64,000 bases of DNA from Kiloniellales bacterium (GTDB lineage Bacteria; Pseudomonadota; Alphaproteobacteria; Kiloniellales; JAKSBE01): positions 1 through 64,000 of the forward strand of contig JASJBF010000026.1 in assembly GCA_030066685.1 (NCBI GenBank), in the 5' to 3' direction. The notes beneath the pieces were generated by a model, which was given only the letters and a program-made list of their open reading frames with translations, had not been told where the DNA came from and ran no database searches. Made by a program: the position numbers and the translations under genes. Below are positions 28,897 to 40,529 of this stretch, in pieces (the first letter of the stretch is position 1; each line of letters opens with the position of its first letter).

Positions 28897-29721
28897 ATGG
28901 CGAAGGCGTTTTCCGTCTTGTCCTGGAACGTCGAACACTTCGGCGCCACCGACAAGAAAAAGAAGAAGTTCCTCAAGAATCCGAAGCCGATCATCGAAAA
29001 GATCGCCGAACAGAATGCGGACGTCGTCGCCATCTTTGAAGTGAGAAGCGACGTTGTTTTCCGGCCCTTGGTCCAGGAGATGTCCAACTATCATTTTTTC
29101 ATCTCGGAAGGCCCTCAGATGCAGGAAATACTGGTGGGTGTGCGGAAGTCCATCGCCACCTTCACCACGCAGAAGACGGAGTTCAAGGCGGGGCAAAGCA
29201 CCCTGAGGCCGGGCATGGTCGTGACGCCCTACGTCGACGAAAAGTTCTATCCGATCCTCTTCCTCCACGTGAAGAGCATGCGCGACCCCAAGGGCTTCGG
29301 GCTTCGTTACGACATGATGAAGAGGGCTTTCGATTTTCGAAAGGTGCTGAAGAAGGCGGCGAAGGGCGGCGAGCCCAATTACCTCATCGTCGGCGATCTG
29401 AACACCATGGGAATGGACTACTACGGCTCCGACAAGGACGTCTCCGGCAAGCGGGAGGTCTCGGAGCTTGGCAAGGCGGCGCAGCGGCGCGGCATGAGCC
29501 TGCTCGGAAAGACTCAAGCAAACACCTATTGGCATCCGAAGTACGGCGAAAGCGATCTCGATCAGGTGGTCGCGATGGAGCACCTCGAGTTCAGGTCCTT
29601 CGGCGGTAAGCCGGTCCGCGTCACGGGCTGGCCGGACGAGCCGACGGACGACGATAAGGCCGCCTGGGTGGAGACCTTCTCGGATCACGCCCTGCTCTAC
29701 TTCGAGGTTCAGAAGGTCTAG
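28897..29721 (+). CDS. Endonuclease/exonuclease/phosphatase (EEP) superfamily protein
   Basis: 274-aa EEP-fold hydrolase: N-terminal FSVLSWNVEHFG, IFEVRS with the metal-binding Glu, YLIVGDLNTMGMDYYG and the C-terminal SDHALLYFE with the catalytic Asp-His pair. These enzymes cut phosphodiesters in nucleic acids, nucleotides or lipids; the substrate is unknown. No signal peptide. It is unusually Lys-rich (KKKKKFLKNPK) with lower GC than its neighbours, which suggests acquisition by transfer. Its TAG stop is part of the CTAG end of the repeat element that follows. Confidence 0.85.
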   Translation: MAKAFSVLSWNVEHFGATDKKKKKFLKNPKPIIEKIAEQNADVVAIFEVRSDVVFRPLVQEMSNYHFFISEGPQMQEILVGVRKSIATFTTQKTEFKAGQSTLRPGMVVTPYVDEKFYPILFLHVKSMRDPKGFGLRYDMMKRAFDFRKVLKKAAKGGEPNYLIVGDLNTMGMDYYGSDKDVSGKREVSELGKAAQRRGMSLLGKTQANTYWHPKYGESDLDQVVAMEHLEFRSFGGKPVRVTGWPDEPTDDDKAAWVETFSDHALLYFEVQKV

Positions 29722-29834
29722 AGCGGGATGATTTGAAGTCGATTGGACTTCAAATCTGAATCCCGCTCTATTCTACCAGGTTAGAGCACGATTCAGATAT
29801 GAGGTTGGTTCAACCTCATATCATCGTGCTCTAG
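29718..29834 (-). mobile_element. 117-bp CTAG-bounded double-hairpin element, copy 1
   Basis: Starts and ends with CTAG. It consists of two palindromes (GCGGGAT...ATCCCGC and GCACGAT...ATCGTGC arms) joined by about 11 bp. Read on the minus strand its layout matches the copies at 31750 and 51599, so it is in the opposite orientation. Its left CTAG contains the stop codon of the EEP-family gene. Non-coding and MITE-like; a fold-back RNA could also end transcription. Confidence 0.88.
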
Positions 29835-29993
29835 GGGCGCGGAGGTCTTCCCGCGGGTTTCACCTTCGGCCGCCGTCGAGGGCCCGGCTGAGCCTCCGGT
29901 CCCCGCGGACGCCTTGCCTGCCCGCCCCGCTTGCCGCACACTTTCCACGGCAGGGCCCGCCGTGCCGTCCGGACCACGACAGCCGTTCAGGGA

Positions 29994-30839
29994 ATGCATG
30001 AAGAGCCAGATGTCGTCTGCTTCGGGGCGGCCCACTGGGACGTGATCGCCCGCGCGCAAGCCGAGGCACCCGGTCCCGACACCCCCGGCCGGGTCGAGCG
30101 GCGCCCCGGCGGCGTCGCGCTCAACGTCGCCCGGGCGCTGGCCGCGGCGGGCTGCCGGGCGACCTTGGTCGCGCCGCTCGGGGACGACGAGGATGGGCGG
30201 CGCTTGCGCTCGGTCCTGGCGGCGGAGGACATCGAAGCCGAAGCCTCGCTCGGCGAAGGACAGGCGCCGACCGGCTGCTACGTCGCGGTCGAGCGGGCGG
30301 ACGGAGAGCTCCTGACCGCGGTCGCCGACGCCGCCGCCCTCGACGCGCTGACGCCCGCGGACCTGCCCCTCGACCGATTGTCGGGCGCGCAGGCCTGGTT
30401 TTTCGAGACCAATCTGCCCAGGCCGGTGATCGAGGCGTTGGCCGGCCGGGCCGGGCGCCCCGCCCTGATCGCCGATGCCGTGTCGCCGGCCAAGGCGCCG
30501 AAGCTGGGCCCGGTCCTGGGCCGCCTGGCGACGCTCTACTGCAACCGCGCCGAGGCCGAAGCGATCTGCGCGAAGGATCTCGCGACGGCCGAGGCGGCGG
30601 CGCGCGCGCTGCTCGAGCTCGGCGTCGGGCGCGCGGTGGTGACCGACGGCCCGGGTGCGGCCGCCGACGCGGGACGCCACGGCGTGACCGTCCTGCACCC
30701 GGAGGGCGACGGCCTCCGCTCGGTGACCGGTGCCGGGGACGCGCTCATCGCCGCGCACCTGGCCACGACCTTGAAGGGCGGTGACCCCGAAGCGGCGCTG
30801 GCCGCCGGCCTCGCCGCCGCCCGCCGGCTGGCCGCATGA
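29994..30839 (+). CDS. psuK: Pseudouridine kinase (PfkB family)
   Basis: 281-aa PfkB-type carbohydrate kinase that phosphorylates pseudouridine to pseudouridine 5'-phosphate. Substrate-binding GGVALNVARALAAAGC near the N-terminus and the catalytic SVTGAGDALIAAHLA near the C-terminus. ATG 29994 (CAGGGA upstream) is preferred over in-frame upstream starts, which lack homology. It overlaps psuG by 4 bp (ATGA), the standard kinase-glycosidase pair for pseudouridine salvage. Confidence 0.87.
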   Translation: MHEEPDVVCFGAAHWDVIARAQAEAPGPDTPGRVERRPGGVALNVARALAAAGCRATLVAPLGDDEDGRRLRSVLAAEDIEAEASLGEGQAPTGCYVAVERADGELLTAVADAAALDALTPADLPLDRLSGAQAWFFETNLPRPVIEALAGRAGRPALIADAVSPAKAPKLGPVLGRLATLYCNRAEAEAICAKDLATAEAAARALLELGVGRAVVTDGPGAAADAGRHGVTVLHPEGDGLRSVTGAGDALIAAHLATTLKGGDPEAALAAGLAAARRLAA

Positions 30840-31753
30840 GCGTGGTCGTCAAGAGCCCCGAGGTGGCCGCCGCCCAGGCCGAAGGCCGGCCGGTGGTCGC
30901 GCTGGAGAGCACCATCGTGACCCACGGCCTGCCCTGGCCGCGCAACCTCGAGACCGCCCGCGCGGTGGAGGCGGCGGTGCGGACCGAGGGCGCCGTCCCC
31001 GCCACCGTCGCCGTGCGGGGCGGGCGGCTGCGGGTCGGGTTGGACGCGAAGGAGCTGGAGTCCCTGGCCCGCGCGACTGGGGTCGCCAAGCTCTCCCGTG
31101 CCGACCTGGCGGCTCGGATGGCCCTGGGCGGCGAGGGCTCGACCACCGTCGCGGCGACCATGATCGCCGCCCGCCTCGCCGGGATCGAGTGCTTCGCCAC
31201 CGGCGGGGTCGGCGGCGTGCACCGCGGCGCCGAGGGCAGCTTCGACGTCTCCGCCGACCTCGACGAGCTGGCGAAGACCGCCGTGACCGTGGTCTGCGCC
31301 GGGGCCAAGGCCATCCTCGACCTGCCCAAGACCCTGGAAGCCCTGGAGACCCGCGGCGTGCCGGTGATCGGCTGGCGGACCGAGGCCTTCCCCGCCTTCT
31401 GGTCGCGCGACAGCGGCCTGGCCTGTCCGCTCACCATGGACCGCGAGGACCAGGTCGCGCGGGCCCACCGCCTGCGCGCGGCCCTCGGCATCGCCGGCGG
31501 CCAGCTGGTCGCGAACCCCATCCCCGAAGCCTCGGAAATTCCCTACGCCGAGATCGCGCCGCTGATCGACGCCGCGGTGGCGCAGGCCGAGGCTGCGGGA
31601 GTCTCTGGCAAGGAGGTCACGCCCTTCCTGCTGGCCCGGGTGCTCGACGCGACCCAGGGCCGCAGCCTCGAGGCCAACGTCGCCCTGGTCGAGAACAACG
31701 CCCGCCTCGCCGCCCGCATCGCCCTGGCACTGACGCGCGAGCCGCGGACCTAG
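30836..31753 (+). CDS. psuG: Pseudouridine-5'-phosphate glycosidase
   Basis: 305-aa PsuG that splits the C-glycosidic bond of pseudouridine 5'-phosphate into uracil and ribose 5-phosphate. Family motifs ALESTIVTHGLPWPRNLE, AKLSRADLAARMALGGEGST and FATGGVGGVHRG, and the C-terminal ANVALVENNARLAA, are intact; length is normal. Overlaps psuK. Its TAG stop is the left CTAG of a 117-bp repeat element. Confidence 0.95.
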   Translation: MSVVVKSPEVAAAQAEGRPVVALESTIVTHGLPWPRNLETARAVEAAVRTEGAVPATVAVRGGRLRVGLDAKELESLARATGVAKLSRADLAARMALGGEGSTTVAATMIAARLAGIECFATGGVGGVHRGAEGSFDVSADLDELAKTAVTVVCAGAKAILDLPKTLEALETRGVPVIGWRTEAFPAFWSRDSGLACPLTMDREDQVARAHRLRAALGIAGGQLVANPIPEASEIPYAEIAPLIDAAVAQAEAAGVSGKEVTPFLLARVLDATQGRSLEANVALVENNARLAARIALALTREPRT

Positions 31754-31866
31754 AGCACGATGATATGAGGTTGAAGCAACCTCATATCTGAATCGTGCTC
31801 TAAACTGTTAAAGTAGAGCGGGATTCAGACATGAAGCCGGATTGGCTTAATGTCATCCCGCTCTAG
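31750..31866 (+). mobile_element. 117-bp CTAG-bounded double-hairpin element, copy 2
   Basis: Exactly 117 bp from CTAG to CTAG. First palindrome 31753-31802 (core GATATGAGGTTGAAGCAACC), linker AAACTGTTAAAGTAG, second palindrome to 31863. It differs from the copy at 51599 by a single base, so the two are recent relatives. The left CTAG supplies the psuG stop codon. Confidence 0.92.
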
Positions 31867-31891
31867 GGCCGGGTGTTGTGATCTTCGATTT

Positions 31892-31995
31892 CACCCCCAC
31901 CCCAACCCTCCCCCATCGAGGGGGAGGGGGAAGAGTCGCCGCCGCAATCAAGGTCAGCCCTCCCCCTCGATGGGGGAGGGTTGGGGTGGGGGTGG
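31892..31995. repeat. C-rich inverted repeat (CCCTCCCCC family), copy 2
   Basis: Two facing copies, one around CCCTCCCCCATCGAGGGGGA and the other around CCTCGATGGGGGAGGG, separated by about 30 bp; together a long inverted repeat. With the preceding 117-bp element it fills the 354-bp gap between the convergent psuG and qhpR genes. Confidence 0.85.
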
Positions 31996-32107
31996 CTCTC
32001 CGAATTACGCAGATCAGCGCACTCAGGCGGCGGCACGGGTGCCTCCCGCCGGCCCTGCCCTTCGAGAGACGCTCGGCGATCGCGCCTGGCCTCAGTGCTC
32101 CGCCCGC

Positions 32108-33130
32108 TCAGGCCTTCGACGCGCGGTGCCGCTGCCGGTACTCCCCCGGGCTCAGGCCGGCCTGGCGCTTGAAGGCGCGGGCGAAGGCGCTCTGGTCCGA
32201 GTAGCCGAGCTCCAGGGCGATCTGGCTGAGGGCTTCGTCGCTATGGACCAGGCGGTGCTGGGCCAGGCGCTGGCGGCAGTCCTGCAGGATGCGGGCGAAG
32301 CCGGTGCCCTCGGCCTCCAGCTTGCGGTGCAGGGAGCGGCGGGACAGGCCCAGGCCGCCGGCGATGCCTTCCTGGTCGACCGGCCCCTCGCCAAGGCCGG
32401 CAAGCACGGCGCTGGCCACGCGGTCGGCGACCGCACGGGCGCGGTTGCGATGGCGCATCGCCCGGTGCAGCGCCCGCGAGCGCTGCGACCAGGCCCGATC
32501 GTCGCGCGCCGGCATGGGCTGGTCCAGAGTCGCCAGCGGCAGGAGGACCGCGTTCTCGGCCTGGCAGAACCGGCAGCGCGGCCCCACCTCCCGCTGCCAA
32601 GCTTGTTCCGGGCGCGTCGCGGCGTGCTCGAAGCCGATCGCCTTGGGTCGCCAGTCGCGTCCGAGGCAGGCGCGGATCAGGCTGACGAAGATCGACAGCG
32701 AGAACTCGGCGTCCTGCTGGCGCGGCCAGATGTCGGGATCGAGGATCCGGTAGCTCAGCCGGGCCTCGTGGCCCTCGACTTCGAAGCGCAGCTCCGAGGT
32801 GCTCTGCACCAGGCGCAAGTAGCCGGCGAAGGTCGAAAGCGCGCTGCCCAGGTCGGGCGCCGCCAGGACCGTCTCGCCCAGGGCGCCCAGCGCCGCCAGG
32901 TCGAAGTCGCGTCCGGCGTCCCAGCCGAAGGCCTGGTCGCCGCTGGCGCTGGCGCCGCGCTGCAGCAGGCGGACGAAGGCGGCGAGGGGCAGCTCGAGGA
33001 GATCGTCGTGCCAAGCCCGTGGAGGGATCTCGCAGGCGCGGGCCAAAGCGTAGGGATCCAGCCCGCGCGCGGCCAGTCGATCATCGAAACCCGATAGGAC
33101 GCTGGAGGATATCGTGGCCCCGCTGGTCAC
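32108..33130 (-). CDS. qhpR: AraC-family transcriptional regulator, probable activator QhpR
   Basis: 340-aa AraC-type protein with an N-terminal arabinose-binding-like domain of the OruR/ArgR group and a C-terminal double HTH (LSRRSLHRKLEAEGTGF, LSQIALELGYSDQSAFARAF). GTG 33130 has GGGAG 8 nt upstream. Divergent from qhpA, as expected for the amine-responsive activator of the quinohemoprotein amine dehydrogenase genes. The 222-bp gap holds both promoters. Confidence 0.85.
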   Translation of the reverse strand: MTSGATISSSVLSGFDDRLAARGLDPYALARACEIPPRAWHDDLLELPLAAFVRLLQRGASASGDQAFGWDAGRDFDLAALGALGETVLAAPDLGSALSTFAGYLRLVQSTSELRFEVEGHEARLSYRILDPDIWPRQQDAEFSLSIFVSLIRACLGRDWRPKAIGFEHAATRPEQAWQREVGPRCRFCQAENAVLLPLATLDQPMPARDDRAWSQRSRALHRAMRHRNRARAVADRVASAVLAGLGEGPVDQEGIAGGLGLSRRSLHRKLEAEGTGFARILQDCRQRLAQHRLVHSDEALSQIALELGYSDQSAFARAFKRQAGLSPGEYRQRHRASKA

Positions 33131-33352
33131 GACGCGTCTCCCACGCTGCCTCCCGAAGACCGGTCTACCGCCGGTTGTCGTCGAAAGTATGCGGCAGGCG
33201 CTTCCGCGCTGTCAAAAACGGCGCCGCCGGGCGGCGCGAACTGGCCGAAAATGTCAAGACGAAGCGCCGGCCCCGGTCCTTTCATGGTGCAGGGACGCGC
33301 GAGGCGTGGTTTCTCGCCTGCGCGGATAAGGAAGAGCAAAAGGGGAGAGACG

Positions 33353-34948
33353 ATGCGCGCCATCGCGAGACCTGCATCCTTTTTCGCTGTTCTGGCCTGC
33401 GGGCTTCTGCCGCTCGCGCCCCTGGGCGCCGCGGCGCAGAGCGACCGGGAGCTGCTGAACGCCCGCTGCGTCGCCTGCCACGCGGCGCGCGACGACGGCA
33501 CCTTGGAACGCGTCCACGACGCCCGCAAGACGCCCGAGGCCTGGGACATGACCCTGGTCCGGATGGTCAACCTGCACGGCGTCGAGCTCGCCGCCGGCGA
33601 ACGGCGCCGCCTGGTCAAGCACCTCTCCGACACGCTGGGCCTGGCGCCGGCCGAGACCGCCGGCTACCGCTACGTGCTGGAGAAGACGCCGGGTGTGACC
33701 GATACCGGGCCGAACGACGACCTGACCCAGATCTGCGGCCGCTGCCACACCTTCGCCCGGGTCGCCCTGCAGCGCAGGGATGAGGCCGAGTGGCTGAAGC
33801 TCGTGCATTTCCACCTCGGCCAGTTCCCGACCACCGAGTACCAGGCCCTGGGCCGCGACCGCGACTGGTGGGGCATCGCCAGCGGCCAGATGCCCAAGGC
33901 CCTGGCCGAGCTCTATCCGCTCAAGACCGAGGCCTGGGAGGCCTGGAAGGCCCGCCCTGCACCCGACCTCTCGGGCAGCTGGCGCCTGGTCGGCCGCCAG
34001 CCGGGCAAGGGCGCCTACGACGGCACCCTGACCATCGCCGCCGAGGGCGACGATAGCTACGGTGTCGAGAGCGTCCTGACCTACGCGGACGGCGAGACGG
34101 TCACGCGCAAGGGCAAGGCGATCCTCTACAGCGGCCATGAATGGCGCGCCGGCACCAAGGGCCCCGACGGCCGGATCCGGCAGGTCGCCACACTCTCGGA
34201 GGACGGCGGCAGCCTGACCGGCCGCTGGTTCCTCGCCGACAACGACGTGGTCGGCGGCCGCTTTACAGCCCTGCGCGTCGAGGGCGCGGCACCCAAGATC
34301 CTCTCGGTGGCGCCGGGTCACCTGAAGCGCGGTGCCTCCGCCGAGGTCGTGGTCAGCGGTGTCGGCCTATCTGGCGTCCTCGACTTCGGGCCGGGCGTCA
34401 ACGTCAAGGTCCTCGGCTCCGCGCCGGAACGGGTGGTCGCCGAGCTTTCCGCCCTGGACGGCGCGGCGACCGGCGCACGTGACGCCAGGATCGGCGATGC
34501 CAGCCTGGCCGGGGCCCTGGTCGTCTACGACAGGGTCGACCGCATCGCGGTGGTGCCCGAGCAGACCTACGCCCGGGTCGGCGGCAACGGCGGCCCCATC
34601 GCCCCGGTGCCGGCGCAGTTCGAGGCGGTCGCCTACATGGCCGGTGCCGACGGCGAGGCGGGCAGCGAGGACGACGTGCGCATCGGCGTCCTGCCGGCGT
34701 CCTGGTCGGTCGACAACTTCGACGAGGCCGCCGCGGCGCTGGAGGACGCCAAGTTCGCCGGTACGATCGGCCCCGACGGGCTCTTCTCGCCGGCCGGCGC
34801 CGGGCCCAACCCGGCGCGCAAGATGGGCACCAACAACGCCGGCAACCTGACGGTGATCGGCGTGGTCGATGATGGCGGCCGCAAGGTCGAGGGACGGGCG
34901 CAGCTCTTCGTCACCGTGCAGCGCTTCGTCGATCCGCCGATCCGCTGA
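33353..34948 (+). CDS. qhpA: Quinohemoprotein amine dehydrogenase, diheme alpha subunit
   Basis: 531-aa periplasmic subunit. Signal peptide about 1-28 (LACGLLPLAPLGAAAQ), then a diheme cytochrome c domain with CVACH (39-43) and CGRCH (128-132), followed by beta-barrel domains. It passes electrons from the CTQ-bearing gamma subunit to an external acceptor when primary amines are oxidised. ATG 33353 is chosen for AAGGGGAGAGACG upstream; 34 extra in-frame codons upstream break the signal peptide logic. First gene of qhpADCB-FE. Confidence 0.93.
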   Translation: MRAIARPASFFAVLACGLLPLAPLGAAAQSDRELLNARCVACHAARDDGTLERVHDARKTPEAWDMTLVRMVNLHGVELAAGERRRLVKHLSDTLGLAPAETAGYRYVLEKTPGVTDTGPNDDLTQICGRCHTFARVALQRRDEAEWLKLVHFHLGQFPTTEYQALGRDRDWWGIASGQMPKALAELYPLKTEAWEAWKARPAPDLSGSWRLVGRQPGKGAYDGTLTIAAEGDDSYGVESVLTYADGETVTRKGKAILYSGHEWRAGTKGPDGRIRQVATLSEDGGSLTGRWFLADNDVVGGRFTALRVEGAAPKILSVAPGHLKRGASAEVVVSGVGLSGVLDFGPGVNVKVLGSAPERVVAELSALDGAATGARDARIGDASLAGALVVYDRVDRIAVVPEQTYARVGGNGGPIAPVPAQFEAVAYMAGADGEAGSEDDVRIGVLPASWSVDNFDEAAAALEDAKFAGTIGPDGLFSPAGAGPNPARKMGTNNAGNLTVIGVVDDGGRKVEGRAQLFVTVQRFVDPPIR

Positions 34949-34959
34949 GGGAGCCGGCC

Positions 34960-36393
34960 ATGACCGCCTTGAGCCTGGTTGCCCACAACGTTCACGACGT
35001 CTCGGTCCTGGGCCGGCGCCTGCTGTTCCACGTCCCGACCACCAGCCTCTTCGAGATGGACGAGGTCAGCGCCGCGGTGCTCGACGTCTTCCGAGGCCGG
35101 CCCGAGGTGACGGCCGAGGACATGCAGACCGCCTTCGACGCGCGCTTCGCGCCCGAGGCCCTGGCCGAGACCGTCGAGGGCTTCCGCCGGCTGGACATCC
35201 TGCGCGACAGCCGCCACCCCGAGGCCGGCCCCGCGCCGGTCAAGGTCGAGAACTTCCCGCTCAGCACCATCGTCCTCAACGTCAACACCGGCTGCAACCT
35301 CTCCTGCAGCTACTGCTACAAGGAGGACCTGACCTCGCCGGACAAGGGCGAGCGCATGGCCTTCGAGACCGCGGTGAAGTCCTTCGAGCTGCTGCTCGAG
35401 CAGGCCCGCGACCGCGACCGGGTGAACCTGGTCTTCTTCGGCGGCGAGCCCCTGACCAACCTGCCGCTGATCCGCCGGATGGTCGCCTACGCCGAGGCGC
35501 GGGGCCGGGAGGTCGGCAAGGCCGTCGACTTCAGCCTGACCACCAACGCGACGCTCCTGAGCGAGGCGATCATCGACTGGCTCGACGCCCATCGCTTCGG
35601 CATCACGGTCTCCATGGACGGCCCCAAGGCCCTGCACGACCGGAACCGCAAGACGGTCGGCGGCAAGGGCACCTACGACGTGGTCGCGGCCAAGACCCGG
35701 ATGCTGATCGAGCGCTACCGCTCGCGGCCGGTCGGCGCCCGGGTCACCCTGACCGCCGGGGTGACCGATATCCTGGCGATCCACGCGCACCTGCGCGACG
35801 AGATCGGTTTCTTCGAGGTCGGTTTCTCGCCGGCGACCTCCGGCGACATGGCCGCCTTCAACCTCAACGAAGCCGAGCTCGCCGGGGTCTTCCGCGACAT
35901 GAAGACCCTGGGCCGGCGCTATGTCGAAGCCGCGCTTGAAGACCGGAACATCGGCTTCGCCAACATGCACCAGCTGATGACCGACCTGGCGGAGGGCACC
36001 AAGAAGGCCGTGCCCTGCGGCGCCGGCATCGGCATGCTGGCGGTCGACAAGGACGGCGCGCTCAACCTTTGCCACCGCTTCACCGGCTCCAAGCTGCCGA
36101 CCTTCGGCAACGTGGAGACCGGCATCGACGAGGAGAGCCTCGGCCACTTCATCGAGCAGGCCCAGGACAAGTCGGCCCGTGCCTGTGGCAGCTGCCGGAT
36201 CCGCAACCTCTGCGCCGGCGGCTGCTACCACGAGTCCTACGCCCGCTACGAGGACCCGCACTCGCCGGTCTGGCACTACTGCGAGCTGATGCGGGACTGG
36301 GTCGACTTCGGCATCGAGGCCTACACGACCATCCTACAGCACAACCCCGGCTTCTTCAGACGCCACGTCGAACCACGGAGGGCGACGCCATGA
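34960..36393 (+). CDS. qhpD: Radical SAM/SPASM maturase of the amine dehydrogenase gamma subunit
   Basis: 477-aa radical SAM enzyme with CNLSCSYC (Cys112, 116, 119) for the SAM cluster and a C-terminal Cys-rich SPASM region ([38 protein letters not shown]). It builds the intrapeptidyl Cys-to-Asp/Glu thioether cross-links in QhpC. It overlaps qhpC by 4 bp (ATGA), matching a maturase made together with its substrate. Confidence 0.94.
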   Translation: MTALSLVAHNVHDVSVLGRRLLFHVPTTSLFEMDEVSAAVLDVFRGRPEVTAEDMQTAFDARFAPEALAETVEGFRRLDILRDSRHPEAGPAPVKVENFPLSTIVLNVNTGCNLSCSYCYKEDLTSPDKGERMAFETAVKSFELLLEQARDRDRVNLVFFGGEPLTNLPLIRRMVAYAEARGREVGKAVDFSLTTNATLLSEAIIDWLDAHRFGITVSMDGPKALHDRNRKTVGGKGTYDVVAAKTRMLIERYRSRPVGARVTLTAGVTDILAIHAHLRDEIGFFEVGFSPATSGDMAAFNLNEAELAGVFRDMKTLGRRYVEAALEDRNIGFANMHQLMTDLAEGTKKAVPCGAGIGMLAVDKDGALNLCHRFTGSKLPTFGNVETGIDEESLGHFIEQAQDKSARACGSCRIRNLCAGGCYHESYARYEDPHSPVWHYCELMRDWVDFGIEAYTTILQHNPGFFRRHVEPRRATP

Positions 36394-36731
36394 AGCACCA
36401 GAAACCCCTAGGTCACTTGAAGCCAATGAACGCCAAGGCGCAGCAGCTGACCGAAGCGGTCGAGGACGGCCGCGAGGAGGAGGTCCGGCTGATGCAGACC
36501 ATGGTCGGCTGCACGGCGACCCTGGATCCGGGCTGGGAGGTCGACGCCTTCGGCGGCGTCGCCGCGCTCTGCCAGCCCATGGAGGCCGACCTCTACGGCT
36601 GTTCCGATCCCTGCTGGTGGCCGGCGCAGGTCGCCGACACCCTGAACAGCTATCCGAACTGGAACGCCGAGGCCCCGGCGGCGCAGCGCGACTGGCGCAA
36701 GCTGCAGTCGGTGTTTCCGGAAGACACCTGA
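36390..36731 (+). CDS. qhpC: Quinohemoprotein amine dehydrogenase gamma subunit precursor
   Basis: 113-aa peptide carrying the CTQ cofactor. All residues cross-linked in the known enzyme are present at the exact spacing: Cys41-Glu50, Cys61-Asp67 and Cys75-Asp83 thioethers, and Cys71-Trp77 for cysteine tryptophylquinone (precursor numbering; mature number = precursor minus 34). The N-terminal leader of about 30 residues is the part cut by QhpE. It has no Sec signal, consistent with export by QhpF. Start ATG 36390 with GGAGGGCGACGCC upstream. Confidence 0.95.
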   Translation: MKHQKPLGHLKPMNAKAQQLTEAVEDGREEEVRLMQTMVGCTATLDPGWEVDAFGGVAALCQPMEADLYGCSDPCWWPAQVADTLNSYPNWNAEAPAAQRDWRKLQSVFPEDT

Positions 36732-36752
36732 TCGGCTCGGGGAGGACGCGCG

Positions 36753-37850
36753 ATGAAGACGCTCTCGACGGCTGCCGCCCTGACCCTGGCCGCAGGCTTC
36801 GCCCTCGGCGGCAACCAGGACGCGCTGGCCAAGGACTACCTGCTGACCGGCGTGAAGCCCGACAAGCTGGTCGTGGTCGACACCGCGGCCCGCCAGGTCC
36901 ACAAGGTCCACACCATCCCGCGGGCGGCGCCCGGCCCGGTGACCATCACGCCCTCGCCGGACGGCAAGACCGCCTACGTCATCGTCAACCGCTGGGAAAG
37001 CGTCTCGGGCATCGACCTGGACAGCGGGGAGGAGGTCTTCCGCGCCGACCTCTCCAGCGAGCGGGAGCGGGCCAAGATCATCTTCGGCATGGACCTCTCG
37101 CCCGACGGCAAGACGCTCGCGGTCTACGAGTCGCCGGTCAAGCTGCACCTTGGCGAGTACGAGGTCCAGCCGACCCGGATCTCCTTCTTCGACACCGCGG
37201 CCGGCAAGGGCGCCCAGCGCCTGCGCTCGATCCCGGCGCCGCGCCAGATTACGGTCATGATGTATTCCAAGGACGGCTCCAAGCTCTACGGCCTGGGCCG
37301 GGCGCTCCACGTCATCGATCCCGCGACCGGCGCCACCCTTGGCGAGCACAAGACCCAGGGCTGGGACCGGCCCGAGTTCTACCCGCCGGACATCCTCTCG
37401 GTCTGGAGCCAGTGGGAGCAGGCCGGCGTCTTTTCGACGCCCTATTACACGGCGCGCTCGGACATGAGCCTCGAGGACCCGGCGGCCTATTGGACCGGGC
37501 TCCTGACCCTCGACCTAGACAGCGGCGACTTCAGGATCAAGGAGGTCGAGAACACCGACATCTTCTATTTCTCGACCGTGGTCAGCCCGACCAACCCGGA
37601 CTTGCTCTACGGCGTCTACAACAACCTCAGCAAGCTGGACGCCGCCCAGGGCAAGGCGCTCGGCCGGGTCGAGCTCGACCACAGCTACTACGCGGTCAAC
37701 ATCTCCAGCGACGGCAAGGAGGTCTACATCGGCGGCACCATGTCGGACATCGCCGTCTACGACGCCGAGACCCTGAAGAAGCTGGGCAGCATCGAAATGC
37801 CGGGCGGCGCCAACCAGGCCCTGGCGACGCTCCGCATCGTCCGCCGCTGA
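36753..37850 (+). CDS. qhpB: Quinohemoprotein amine dehydrogenase beta subunit
   Basis: 365-aa seven-bladed beta-propeller subunit with a signal peptide (about 1-26, ending ALAKDY). Repeats of the type ITPSPDGKTAYVI, LSPDGKTLAVYE and ISSDGKEVYIGG mark the blades. It contacts the gamma subunit and helps form the active site in the periplasm. Confidence 0.93.
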   Translation: MKTLSTAAALTLAAGFALGGNQDALAKDYLLTGVKPDKLVVVDTAARQVHKVHTIPRAAPGPVTITPSPDGKTAYVIVNRWESVSGIDLDSGEEVFRADLSSERERAKIIFGMDLSPDGKTLAVYESPVKLHLGEYEVQPTRISFFDTAAGKGAQRLRSIPAPRQITVMMYSKDGSKLYGLGRALHVIDPATGATLGEHKTQGWDRPEFYPPDILSVWSQWEQAGVFSTPYYTARSDMSLEDPAAYWTGLLTLDLDSGDFRIKEVENTDIFYFSTVVSPTNPDLLYGVYNNLSKLDAAQGKALGRVELDHSYYAVNISSDGKEVYIGGTMSDIAVYDAETLKKLGSIEMPGGANQALATLRIVRR

Positions 37851-37930
37851 AGCGTGGTGGCGACGAGGCTCCGCGAGGACAGCACTCGCTATGGACCCTG
37901 TCGATCGCGCGACAGCCAAGAAGCACCTAA

Positions 37931-38061
37931 CTCCCTCCCCCCTTGTGGGGGAGGGAAGGGTGGGGGGTGCTGTATGCCAAAGCCTCGATGGCACTGAACC
38001 GTCTTGCGGCCTCACGGCCGCCACCCCCTCCTCAATCCTCCCCCATCAAGGGGGAGGAGGC
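37931..38061. repeat. C-rich inverted repeats (CCCTCCCCC family), copies 3 and 4
   Basis: Block 37931-37969 (CCCTTGTGGGGGAGGGAAGG) and block 38021-38061 (CCTCCCCCATCAAGGGGGAG) lie in the 217-bp gap between qhpB and qhpF. The end of the second block, GGGGGAGGAGG, forms the ribosome binding site of qhpF, so the repeat has been recruited for translation or sets the level of qhpF. Confidence 0.8.
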
Positions 38062-38067
38062 GTTTAG

Positions 38068-39839
<1,772 letters not shown>

Positions 39840-39843
<4 letters not shown>

Positions 39844-40529
39844 CCGGCGCCCTGCGCATCGGCGTGCTCGACAGCGGAGTCACCGGCGCCGCGCAACCGG
39901 GACTTCGAGGCCGGCGCTTCCTGGCCGACGGGGAGGGCGGCGTCGGGCTGCGCGAGGGCGTCGACGATCGCCTGGGCCACGGCAGCGCGGTCACCCGCCT
40001 AATCCTGGCCGCGGCCCCCGAGGCCGAGCTGATCCACGCTCAGGTCTTCGACGAGCGCTTCACGACCAGCCCGGCGCTGGTCGCCGCCGGACTCGACTGG
40101 CTGCGAGAGGAGGGGGTCGCGCTGGTCAACATGAGCTTCGGGCTGCGCGCCGACCGCGCGGTCCTCAGGATGGCCTGCCGGGCCGCGGCCGAGCACGGCA
40201 TCCTGCTGGTCGCGGCGGCGCCGGCCCAGGGGCCGCCCTGCTTTCCCGCCGCCTATGCCGAGGTGCTCGCGGTCACCGGCGATGCGCGCTGCGCCCCGGG
40301 CGAGGTCTCCGACCTGCAGGGCCGCCAGGCCGACTTCGGGACCTGGTGCGCCTCGCCCGAGCGGGGCGGCGGCGCGATCGCCGGGGCCAGCGCGGCCGCG
40401 GCCCACTTCACCGGCCTGGCGGCTCGCCTCCTCCTGGCGCAGCCCGGCCTGGCACCGGCCGCGGTCTCGGACCACTTCCGCGCCCAGGCGATCCGTCGTG
40501 GGCCCGAGCGCCGGGCGCCGATGGCCTGA
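39840..40529 (+). CDS. qhpE: Subtilisin-like protease processing the gamma subunit
   Basis: 229-aa S8-family serine protease: Asp11 (VLDSG), His47 (GHGSAV) and Ser184 (GASAAAAHF). It cleaves the QhpC leader after cross-linking. The oxyanion-hole segment usually written AAGN-G reads AAAPAQG here, so the usual Asn is missing at that place. No signal peptide: a cytoplasmic protease, as expected. The frame is open far upstream only as a shadow of qhpF. Confidence 0.87.
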
